Notes under the pieces: generated by a model
What the model was told of the DNA's origin: nothing
Databases searched by the model: none
What the model saw: only the letters and a program-made list of their open reading frames with translations
Translations under genes and position numbers: made by a program
DNA from: JBBAAW01 sp041658075
Lineage (GTDB): Bacteria > Patescibacteriota > WWE3 > UBA101185 > UBA10185
Length of the DNA stretch: 26,203 nt
NCBI GenBank assembly: GCA_041658075.1
Contig: JBBAAW010000011.1
Location: 1 to 26,203 of the forward strand
Direction of reading: 5' to 3'
Shown here: in pieces, positions 14,845 through 21,347 of the stretch
Layout of the letters: each line of letters begins with the position of its first letter
How positions within the stretch are numbered: the first letter of the stretch is position 1

Positions 14845-16152
14845 TTATTGTTGAGCAATGGTGGATTTTGCCGTGGAAAGAGCTTCGCCCGCCGATTTTC
14901 CGCTTATTACTTCGTTAACGGCTTGTTTTAACGCATCGTACTGACGCCTATTACCGGCTCTTCCAGCAATCTCTGCCGTTTTGGCATATGGCGCGGACTC
15001 TATAGCCGCCTTTAAATACCCATTGGTAGACAGGCTCTGCGCCAAAGTTACATTGCTATAAATCGATCCAAAAGGGCGTGTCTTGGAGGCCTCGCTAAAC
15101 AACGCGGACTGCTGCTCCGCGTCGGTAATGTATTTTATAAGATCCCAGCTTTCGTTGGGGTTTGGAGAACTCTTGGGAACCACCCACGTCCAGTATGTGG
15201 CCCAATTTACCGGAGCGTCTTGCAGAACCTGTGGAACTTGCGCCACACCAACTACCATAGAGTCCTGCATATTGGCAAGCAACTCATATAAACGCCAGGT
15301 AGGAACTAAGATCATGGAGACTTTTTCACCAGCAAAAGCCAGAACCGACTCGGGCATAGAAGTGTCCCAAACCCCGTCTTCTTTAGCAAAGTTGGTGTAG
15401 AAAGTAAGTGCGTCTTTGGCCGGATCGGTATCCAATTCTTCCGGAATTTTTACACCAGCCTGCATCCACAATAAACCCAGAACGTCGCTAAAATGGTCGG
15501 CGTTGTCGGCCAAACCAACCGCCGCCCCCGCACGCACAAGGCTTGCACCGTCCCGCACTGTTAAAGAGATGGCGTCACGCCTAAACTCCTCCCAATCTAC
15601 GGGGGGCTTGGAAATCCCGGCACTCTCAAAGTGCCGTTTATTGTAAACTAAAACTAAACCGTCGTAAGTGTTCGGTATGGAATATAAATTTCCGCCGATT
15701 ACACCAACATCTTTAACCACGGGAAAGAAACTTGAATCCAAGTAGCCTTTATCTAAAACCCCCGCAGGAATCGCCCAAGCGCCTCCGCCTGCCACAAGTC
15801 GTGGAACCCAACTGGCGTGAGCTAAAACGATATCCGGCTTGGTGCCCTCAAAAGCGCGCGTGAAAACCCGCTCTTTATAATCCACTAAAGGCATGATGGA
15901 TCTGTCCTCGTAAGAGATTTTAATATTCGGGTGTGCGGCGGTATACTTCTCCAGAATTGGTTTGAGGGTTTGCTCTGTTTCCCAAAGTCCCCAAATTGCT
16001 AAACTAACATTCTTAACCTCTGTCTTACCTCCGCCAAAAAACTTACCGACAAGCGGAAGGTCTTTAGGGCTGCAACCTGTAAGGAGTAAAGGAAAGGATA
16101 AAAGCAGCGCATAAGTTTTATGTTTGTATTTATATCTAGGTATACAGTTCAT
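14845..16152 (-). CDS. Extracellular solute-binding lipoprotein (sugar-type ABC transporter family 1)
   Basis: A 435-residue protein with a lipoprotein signal peptide: a basic N-terminus, hydrophobic core and lipobox LLTGC with Cys near residue 27. The mature part follows the family 1 binding-protein pattern: LAIWGLWETEQTLKPILEKY near 51-70, P-D-I-V-L-A-H near 107, LYSIPNTYDGLVLVYNK near 157-173 and the WTWVVPKSS element near 318. These proteins bind sugars or glycerol derivatives for ABC importers. No permease or ATPase gene is adjacent. Its ATG overlaps the stop of the Wzy-like gene by 4 nt, so it is the second gene of that operon. The ligand is unknown; a link to glycan handling is an inference from the neighbour. 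Confidence 0.88.
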   Translation of the reverse strand: MNCIPRYKYKHKTYALLLSFPLLLTGCSPKDLPLVGKFFGGGKTEVKNVSLAIWGLWETEQTLKPILEKYTAAHPNIKISYEDRSIMPLVDYKERVFTRAFEGTKPDIVLAHASWVPRLVAGGGAWAIPAGVLDKGYLDSSFFPVVKDVGVIGGNLYSIPNTYDGLVLVYNKRHFESAGISKPPVDWEEFRRDAISLTVRDGASLVRAGAAVGLADNADHFSDVLGLLWMQAGVKIPEELDTDPAKDALTFYTNFAKEDGVWDTSMPESVLAFAGEKVSMILVPTWRLYELLANMQDSMVVGVAQVPQVLQDAPVNWATYWTWVVPKSSPNPNESWDLIKYITDAEQQSALFSEASKTRPFGSIYSNVTLAQSLSTNGYLKAAIESAPYAKTAEIAGRAGNRRQYDALKQAVNEVISGKSAGEALSTAKSTIAQQ

Positions 16153-17588
16153 AGGCAGTTATTCTCTTTAGTATAAGTGAATCCCATCATTAAAGTCAAG
16201 ATAAAAAGAAGCTGTGTTTGAGGAATGGTAAAAAAATAATGATCGAAGCTGGAAAGAAAAATTATTTGTATCAGGGCGACGCTGTAAAAAAAGCCGTCGT
16301 GGCGAACGCTGTAGTAAACCGCGTAAAAAATGAGAACTAAAAACAGCAGCGCCCCAACAAGCCCCGTTTCCGTTGACACCAGGGCGAAGACGTTATGTAC
16401 CGGCTGATTAAAAATAACCCTCTCCTGAAACCTGTAAAAAGGTTTAAAGCTGTAAGTAAAGGAATTTATACCCCAGCCAAAGAAAGGTCTTTGAAAAAGC
16501 ATTTTGTACGACGCCTCGAGCAGCGCAGACCTTCTTTCCACGGATAGGGTCGAGGTAATCGAATCATTAGGTAATAACATCACCACGCGGTTTTTGTAAA
16601 ACGGAAATAAAAGTCCTAGTAAAATTATCGTGAGCGTTAAAAAAAGAAAAACCGGTGTAATTAAACGGGCATTTTTTATATGTCTCATGAGCACATGTCG
16701 TACAAAAAGCAGAAGTAAAAGTCCTAAAACAAAGGCTGTCCAAGCGGTGTAGCTTTTAGTAAGAAAAAGTGCTACAGCGCCCGTTAAAATAAAAAGGACC
16801 GATGGCACGGTCTGGCGCTTTTTCCTACTCAAGAAATACCCCAGCAACAGAGTTAAAGAAATCACTAAATATCCGGCAAAAATATTGGGGTGCAGAAATG
16901 TTGCGTAAGGCGGAATCCTGGCGACTCCGTTAAAGCTCTCTTTAGAAATGAAGGGGGTAAAAACGCTGTAAGGTTGTTCCCCAAAAAACAAATAGTTATT
17001 AAAAACGGACGATTGTCTGTAAAACTGCAAAAATCCCAGGACACACAGCAAAAGCAGGTTTACAGCTATCGACACAAAAAACCAGCGACGGACGGAGGGC
17101 GCACGAAATAAATTTATTGATGCCGAGCAAAACAGGAAATACAAAAGTAGTCGCCCAAAAAAATACGCCGAAGGGTAAAAACGCCCTGCAAAAAATACCG
17201 ACAAAAAAACCGCAAGCGGGAAAAGAAAAAACAATCGCTTGAGCAGGTTCGGGGTAACAGTGTCCTTAGCGGTAGACGCGATCCCAAAAACAACGACTGC
17301 GGCGACAGCGATGTCTTGTAAGTAGACTGTAGGGGTCAAATAATTCAGAGACTTTCCGTTTATAAAAGACTGCATATTCTCAAAGTGTTTTCCTAAATTC
17401 CAAGGTAAAACAAAAAACAAAATTATCAACAATTTCTCTGCGGGGTTTTCTTTAGAGAGATTTATATATAAATTTAGTAGTGGTTGCATTAGACGCTGTG
17501 GATTTGTGGATATCTTTGGCGACTTCTTTACCTGTGCCGTCATTAGATTTATTGCTTGTTTATAAACCCGTTTGTTTTTGTTTGACAT
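16149..17588 (-). CDS. Polytopic O-antigen ligase/Wzy-like protein
   Basis: A 479-residue membrane protein with roughly ten to twelve hydrophobic segments from about residue 50 onward. It has the features of the O-antigen ligase/WzyC family: ATFLHPNIFAGYL near 230, and the late loop PFFGWGINSFTYSF followed by VHNVFALVSTETGLVGALLF (about 367-415), with conserved Arg and His residues in the large extracytoplasmic loop. Members polymerise or ligate surface glycans from lipid-linked precursors, or glycosylate pilins (PilO/PglL); which applies here cannot be told. The first 48 residues are soluble and basic, and the true start might be a later Met (residue 16 or 34). No SD is seen. It lies directly beside the origin region. 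Confidence 0.85.
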   Translation of the reverse strand: MSNKNKRVYKQAINLMTAQVKKSPKISTNPQRLMQPLLNLYINLSKENPAEKLLIILFFVLPWNLGKHFENMQSFINGKSLNYLTPTVYLQDIAVAAVVVFGIASTAKDTVTPNLLKRLFFLFPLAVFLSVFFAGRFYPSAYFFGRLLLYFLFCSASINLFRAPSVRRWFFVSIAVNLLLLCVLGFLQFYRQSSVFNNYLFFGEQPYSVFTPFISKESFNGVARIPPYATFLHPNIFAGYLVISLTLLLGYFLSRKKRQTVPSVLFILTGAVALFLTKSYTAWTAFVLGLLLLLFVRHVLMRHIKNARLITPVFLFLTLTIILLGLLFPFYKNRVVMLLPNDSITSTLSVERRSALLEASYKMLFQRPFFGWGINSFTYSFKPFYRFQERVIFNQPVHNVFALVSTETGLVGALLFLVLIFYAVYYSVRHDGFFYSVALIQIIFLSSFDHYFFTIPQTQLLFILTLMMGFTYTKENNCL

Positions 17589-17638
17589 TTTTTGCGTACG
17601 ACAAATTTCCTGACTCAGCGGCCGCGCTATCCGCCCCG

Positions 17639-17730
17639 TGTGGATACAACGCGCCTTTTTGTGTATAAAACTGTGGATAACTAGAGCTACTTATCCACAA
17701 AACTTATATAATTAGTTTTACTTATCCACA
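17639..17730. other. Origin-like region: DnaA-box cluster downstream of dnaA
   Basis: The 142-bp gap between the dnaA stop and the Wzy-like gene has three perfect DnaA boxes: TTATCCACA at 17691-17699 and 17722-17730 (plus) and its complement at 17672-17680. A one-mismatch box, TGTGGATAC, lies at 17639-17647. The stretch between the last two boxes is AT-rich (17700-17721, ACTTATATAATTAG), a candidate unwinding element. Another near match lies at 17505-17513 inside the neighbouring gene. Further perfect boxes lie at the other end of dnaA, as in bipartite origins that flank dnaA. Confidence 0.8.
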
Positions 17731-19134
17731 CTAACTTGCGTAAACATTTTGTATAATGTTTGCTAGGTCTTGCTTGGTTTTTGCAATTTCTTTAAGCTCG
17801 TCCTCCACTTTTTTAACGCCGTGCAGGATTGTGGTGTGGTCGCGTCCTCCTAAAAAGTCGCCAATGGACATATAAGGCGTTTTTGTTAAGTCATAAATTA
17901 GATACATCGCTATGTGACGCGGAATAACCAGCTCCCTAGTTCTTTTATGACCTTTAATATCGTCGATCTTAACCGAGTAGTAGCTGCAAACTGCCCGCAA
18001 AATTTGTTGCAGATTAACGGGTTTTCTTTTTTCGGCAGCGATTCTTTGACCAAGCTCTACCGCCACAAAATCCTTGGTTGGATCCACGCCCTTAGTTTTT
18101 GCTGAGGTTACAACTTGAATATAGGAACCCAAAAGTTCGCGAATATTGGTTGAAATAGCTAACGCAATAACATCTAAAGCGTCGTTTTGAATGGTGTCGC
18201 CAGACTCGTCGCGCCTGTTTCTTAGAATTGCTATACGCATATCTAGATCGGGAGGTTTAATGTCCACAATCATTCCGCTACCGAGCCTGGATCTAACGCG
18301 TTCCTCTAAGTTGGTAAAGTCTCTAGGTGGGCGGTCGGAGGTTAAAACTATCTGCTTTTGTGCCATAAACAATGTGTTAAAGGTGTGGAAAAACTCCTCT
18401 TGGGTGGACTCTGTTCCCGCGATAACCTGCACATCGTCAATAAGTAAAACATCCGCAGTTCTGAACTTACTTCTAAATTTGTTTATAGTGTATTGGCCGC
18501 GTCCTTTTGAAGTTTGGATGGCCTCAATAAGCTCGTTCATAAAAGCTTCGCCCGTGCTGTAGATGACCTTTAGATGCGGTTTTTCGACTGATATTCTATT
18601 ACCGATGGCTTGCATCAAGTGGGTTTTTCCTAAGCCCACCCCGGAATGTAAAAAAAGCGGGTTGTATGATTCTCCGGGCCTTTCCGCCACGGCTTTAGCC
18701 ACCGCATAAGCAAGTTGGTTGCTGGAGCCCATTAAGTAATTTTCAAAAATATATCTGGCGGAAAGACCTGTTCCGTTTCCGTTCGTCGTCCCGTCGGTCC
18801 CGCTTGTCGGATGGCTCGATGTTTTAGTCTGCGGTTGTGCAAATAACGGCGCCTTATCAACCTCAACTTGTTTTTCTTTATGCCCCACCTTCCCCACTAC
18901 AAAATCCACTTTTTTGTATTCGGGTGCGGATTTTGCCACAAAAGTCTCCACAAGTTTTCTAAAGGCCTTTTCGATAACGCTTAGCGAATGACCGTCGGGA
19001 CAAAGTATCAAAAGGTTTTCTTCGTCAACACGCACACCCATTCTTGGGGAGTATATTTTATACACACTATTATTGCCAGAAAGCTCAAGCTCGCTGGACA
19101 ACTTTATCCACAAAGTTTTTTCTTGCTCTGTCAT
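17731..19134 (-). CDS. dnaA: DnaA chromosomal replication initiator
   Basis: A 467-residue protein from MTEQEKTLW. Domain I is at 1-80, a low-complexity Thr/Gly linker at about 105-125, and the AAA+ domain III has Walker A GVGLGKTH near 166 and Walker B VLLIDDVQ near 228. Domain IV carries the DnaA signature GGRDHTTILHG near 426, which reads the TTATCCACA box. The frame is open to an ATG at 19200, adding 22 residues, but that stretch contains the promoter and a DnaA box and does not look like domain I, so 19134 is preferred. No SD is seen. It is divergent from rpmH, as in many bacteria, but dnaN does not follow it. Confidence 0.95.
   Translation of the reverse strand: MTEQEKTLWIKLSSELELSGNNSVYKIYSPRMGVRVDEENLLILCPDGHSLSVIEKAFRKLVETFVAKSAPEYKKVDFVVGKVGHKEKQVEVDKAPLFAQPQTKTSSHPTSGTDGTTNGNGTGLSARYIFENYLMGSSNQLAYAVAKAVAERPGESYNPLFLHSGVGLGKTHLMQAIGNRISVEKPHLKVIYSTGEAFMNELIEAIQTSKGRGQYTINKFRSKFRTADVLLIDDVQVIAGTESTQEEFFHTFNTLFMAQKQIVLTSDRPPRDFTNLEERVRSRLGSGMIVDIKPPDLDMRIAILRNRRDESGDTIQNDALDVIALAISTNIRELLGSYIQVVTSAKTKGVDPTKDFVAVELGQRIAAEKRKPVNLQQILRAVCSYYSVKIDDIKGHKRTRELVIPRHIAMYLIYDLTKTPYMSIGDFLGGRDHTTILHGVKKVEDELKEIAKTKQDLANIIQNVYAS
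19104..19112 (+). promoter_or_regulatory. DnaA box within the 5' end of dnaA
   Basis: A perfect TTATCCACA inside codons of domain I, 20-30 bp downstream of the dnaA start codon. Together with the box at 19179 it makes a second cluster upstream of the gene body. Confidence 0.7.
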
Positions 19135-19167
19135 AGTTTTGCGAGTGGGCAGGGTTTTTGTAAAACA

Positions 19168-19196
19168 GTTATAGTAAGTTATCCACAGGACATCAA
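19168..19196 (-). promoter_or_regulatory. dnaA: dnaA promoter with an embedded DnaA box
   Basis: Minus strand -35 TTGATG (19191-19196), 17-nt spacer, -10 TATAAC (19168-19173). A perfect DnaA box (TTATCCACA, plus strand 19179-19187) lies wholly within the spacer, so DnaA binding should block RNA polymerase: direct autorepression. The promoter lies inside the 22-codon upstream extension of the frame, which supports MTEQ as the start. Confidence 0.7.
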
Positions 19197-19268
19197 GCAA
19201 TGCGCTTTATTCAAATGCGTCACTCTATTATTATGAGAAGGACTTTAAAAACAATCTGCGTACCGATG

Positions 19269-19297
19269 TTGCAAATTTGCAAGAAGTGCTATAGAAT
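19269..19297 (+). promoter_or_regulatory. Promoter of rpmH, overlapped by a perfect palindrome
   Basis: -35 TTGCAA (19269-19274), 17-nt spacer, -10 TAGAAT (19292-19297), 8 nt before GTG 19306, so the leader is at most 2-3 nt. The -35 is the left end of the perfect 14-bp palindrome TTGCAAATTTGCAA (19269-19282), a possible operator. Confidence 0.65.
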
Positions 19298-19305
19298 CCC
19301 TAGTT

Positions 19306-19464
19306 GTGGCAAAGACAAAAAGAACATATCAACCAAAAGTTAGAAAGCGCGTGCGTTGCCACGGGTTTATGAAGCGCATGTCTACCGCAGGTGGTAAACG
19401 CGTTTTAAAAAACAGAATGAGGAAAGGCAGAAAAGTTCTTGCCAGGGAATTAAAAAAAAAGTAA
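19306..19464 (+). CDS. rpmH: 50S ribosomal protein L34
   Basis: A 52-residue, very basic protein: K-R-T-Y-Q-P-K near the N-terminus, HGFMKRMSTAGGKRVL in the middle and RKGRKVLA near the end, the diagnostic L34 pattern. It is slightly longer than the usual 44-46 residues because of a MAKT start and a Lys-rich tail. The start is GTG. It lies between dnaA and rnpA in the classical origin-proximal order, divergent from dnaA. No SD is visible, and its promoter gives almost no leader. It binds 23S rRNA in the large subunit. Confidence 0.95.
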   Translation: MAKTKRTYQPKVRKRVRCHGFMKRMSTAGGKRVLKNRMRKGRKVLARELKKK

Positions 19465-19524
19465 TTTTTTAGTAAAAACAGTTCTTTAGCAAAAGCAACG
19501 CTTAAGTCATCACGGCGGTCTTTG

Positions 19525-19533
19525 TGATAATAT
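19525..19533 (+). promoter_or_regulatory. Extended -10 promoter of rnpA, predicted leaderless
   Basis: TGA-TAATAT (hexamer 19528-19533), then six bases (CGACCC) and ATG 19540. It gives rnpA-yidD-yidC and downstream genes a promoter independent of rpmH. Confidence 0.6.
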
Positions 19534-19539
19534 CGACCC

Positions 19540-19944
19540 ATGCTACCTAAGAAAAACAGAATTCATACCAGATTTGAGTTTGGAAAGGTCAAAAAATTTG
19601 GCGACTCTTACAGATACAAGTACTTTTACCTTTACGCGCTTCCTACAAGTCGACTAGAAAAAATCTCAAGTGGCAGGTGGGACATTGGCGGGCAATCGCA
19701 GGTAGGCTTTTTAATGTCGAACAAGTTGCATAAAAATGCCGTGGTAAGAAACAGGGTCAAACGACTTTTTAGAGAGAGTGTGAGGCAAAATTTTGATAGA
19801 ATACCCACAGGTTGGTGGTTAGTGTTCCACCCCCGATTTATTTGCGTAGGAGCAAGGTATGAAGAAATTAATGCTGATATTACTGCAGTTTTACAAAAAC
19901 TATCTGTCGCCGGGAAGGTTTGGGCTAAAAATTTGCCGGTTTGA
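19540..19944 (+). CDS. rnpA: Ribonuclease P protein component
   Basis: A 134-residue, basic protein. It carries the N-terminal hydrophobic/aromatic cleft region (LPKKNRIHTRFEFGKVKKFG) and the RNR signature NAVVRNRVKRLFRESVR near residues 66-82, the main contact with RNase P RNA. It supports 5' maturation of tRNAs; the RNA subunit gene is not visible here. The last 28 codons overlap yidD in another frame by 86 nt. An insertion of about 15 residues (SRLEKISSGRWDIGG) sits between strands before the RNR motif. It is predicted to be leaderless. Confidence 0.93.
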   Translation: MLPKKNRIHTRFEFGKVKKFGDSYRYKYFYLYALPTSRLEKISSGRWDIGGQSQVGFLMSNKLHKNAVVRNRVKRLFRESVRQNFDRIPTGWWLVFHPRFICVGARYEEINADITAVLQKLSVAGKVWAKNLPV

Positions 19945-20074
19945 GCCTAGTTGCTCGCGGTATACGGCGGAGGCAGTGGAAAAGTACGGCGTGGTTAGGG
20001 GGCTTTTGCTTGGGGGCTGGCGTGTGTTAAGATGTAATCCACTTAGTAAAGGCGGTTACGATCCCGTGAAATAA
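19859..20074 (+). CDS. yidD: YidD membrane-protein insertion efficiency factor
   Basis: A 71-residue protein with the full YidD pattern: LLQFYKNYLSP near the N-terminus, FEPSCSRYTAEAVEKYG in the middle and GGWRVLRCNPLSKGGYDPV at the end. An amphipathic N-terminal helix associates with the inner face of the membrane. It assists YidC, whose gene starts 1 nt after its stop. The start overlaps rnpA by 86 nt, and a clear SD (AGGAG, 6 nt before ATG) lies within the rnpA coding sequence. It is one of the few SD-bearing starts here. Confidence 0.95.
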   Translation: MKKLMLILLQFYKNYLSPGRFGLKICRFEPSCSRYTAEAVEKYGVVRGLLLGGWRVLRCNPLSKGGYDPVK

Positions 20075-20075
20075 T

Positions 20076-20849
20076 ATGATCGAACTTTGGAATACAATTT
20101 TAATAAACCCGTTAATGAACCTTATGGTTCTGTTTTACAGGTATTTAGGTAATTTAGGCTTGGCCATTATTGTACTTTCTTTTTTGGTTCGACTCGTGAT
20201 GACTCCCCTTTTTGTTCCCAACCTTAAAACTGCTAAAAAGCAGAGGGATTTAAAGCCCGAACTGGATAAAATGCGGGAAAAATATAAGCACGACAAGAAA
20301 AAGCAGGCAGAAATGCAGATGGCGCTTTTTAAGGAGCACGGCATTAACCCCATGTCGGGGTGTTTAGGTAACATTATAACTATGCTTATCCCCATTGCAC
20401 TATACGGCGTTATCAATCAAATTTCTCGTATTACGGATATTACAACCATCAACCCCAAAATTTATTTTGAGGGGTTCAAGTTTGTAGCCGGGGAAATATT
20501 AAATAGTCGCTTTTTGCTTTTTGACATGGCCAAGCCGGACAGAACCTTTATTTTGCCGGTGCTGTGCGCAATCTTGCAGTTTGCTTCGTCCAAAATGATG
20601 ATGCCGGCTATAAATAAAGCGGAGAAAGTAGCGGAAAAAACCCCCGGCAAAAGCGACGATATGATGTACAACATGCAGGAACAGATGCTGTACATGTTTC
20701 CCGTGATGATGCTGGTTTTTGGTTTTAGTTTGCCGTCCGGGGTAATGCTTAATATTTTGGTGAGTACAGTTTTTACCCTAGTTCAGAGTTATTTTGTGAT
20801 GGGCTGGGGAGGGCTTACCCCGCTTGTGCAAAAGCTAAAAAAGGTGTAA
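20076..20849 (+). CDS. yidC: YidC/Oxa1 membrane protein insertase
   Basis: A 257-residue insertase of the short, Gram-positive-like type without the large periplasmic P1 domain. The first hydrophobic segment includes GNLGLAIIVLSFLVRLVMTPL (about 26-46), which carries the conserved Arg of the hydrophilic groove. A charged coiled hairpin (LKPELDKMREKYKHDKKKQ) follows near 62-85, then further membrane segments near 95-115, 160-180 and 205-240. No lipobox is evident at the N-terminus. It inserts membrane proteins alone or with Sec. The gene is packed between yidD and khpB. Confidence 0.95.
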   Translation: MIELWNTILINPLMNLMVLFYRYLGNLGLAIIVLSFLVRLVMTPLFVPNLKTAKKQRDLKPELDKMREKYKHDKKKQAEMQMALFKEHGINPMSGCLGNIITMLIPIALYGVINQISRITDITTINPKIYFEGFKFVAGEILNSRFLLFDMAKPDRTFILPVLCAILQFASSKMMMPAINKAEKVAEKTPGKSDDMMYNMQEQMLYMFPVMMLVFGFSLPSGVMLNILVSTVFTLVQSYFVMGWGGLTPLVQKLKKV

Positions 20850-20862
20850 AAGGAGACAATCG

Positions 20863-20874
20863 ATGCCACTATGA
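20863..20874 (+). CDS. Three-codon leader ORF coupled to khpB
   Basis: ATG-CCA-CTA-TGA. An AAAGGAG SD lies at 20849-20855, 7 nt before this ATG, the ideal spacing. It is 15 nt from the khpB ATG at 20871, which is too far. The stop TGA overlaps the khpB ATG (ATGA). The arrangement suggests ribosomes load on the mini-ORF and re-initiate on khpB. It may instead be that the SD simply serves khpB poorly. Confidence 0.35.
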   Translation: MPL

Positions 20875-21338
20875 AAAAAGATATATTAGAAAACCTGCTA
20901 AAAAAAACGCTCGGTTTTTTAGATGTTTCGTCCGACTTTTTATCGGAGGAGAATGAAGATGGGATTTTAGTTTCCATCAGCGGTAACGAGCTTAATCATC
21001 TTATAGGTTATAGAGGTGACTCTTTAAATGCACTTCAACACTTTTTAAATTCCGCGTACTTTAATAATTCAGGCGAGTATGTGCGCATCTTTGTTGACAT
21101 AAACGGGTACCGAGATCAGCGCAAAGGCAAGATCGAGGAGATGACTAAAAAGTTTATTGATCGGGTGAGATTTTTTAGTCAGGAAGTGGAAATGCCCCCC
21201 ATGAACCCCAGTGAAAGGCGCGTGGTTCACACCTTTATTTCCGACTACGACGACGTGATGAGTGAAAGTGTTGGCACGGGCAGGGATCGACGGGTGGTTT
21301 TGAAACTCAAACACAGATCGTCGGGGTTCCTTTCATGA
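20871..21338 (+). CDS. khpB: KhpB/Jag (EloR) RNA-binding protein, KH and R3H domains
   Basis: A 155-residue protein. The KH-II domain at about 28-105 has the GxxG loop as LIGYRGDSL near 43-51. The R3H domain at about 105-152 has the NPSERRVVHTFISD signature near 108. The usual N-terminal Jag_N domain is absent, so it is shorter than the 200-plus residues of Firmicute Jag. KhpB binds many RNAs with KhpA and influences elongation and division in Firmicutes. The position directly after yidC is conserved across bacteria. Translation is probably coupled to the mini-ORF at 20863. Confidence 0.93.
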   Translation: MKKDILENLLKKTLGFLDVSSDFLSEENEDGILVSISGNELNHLIGYRGDSLNALQHFLNSAYFNNSGEYVRIFVDINGYRDQRKGKIEEMTKKFIDRVRFFSQEVEMPPMNPSERRVVHTFISDYDDVMSESVGTGRDRRVVLKLKHRSSGFLS

Positions 21339-21347
21339 CGAGATTGT

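Noticed and set aside
19135..19200. 22-codon upstream extension of DnaA
   Set aside because: It contains the dnaA -35/-10 elements and a DnaA box, and the residues do not resemble DnaA domain I, which begins at MTEQEKTLW.
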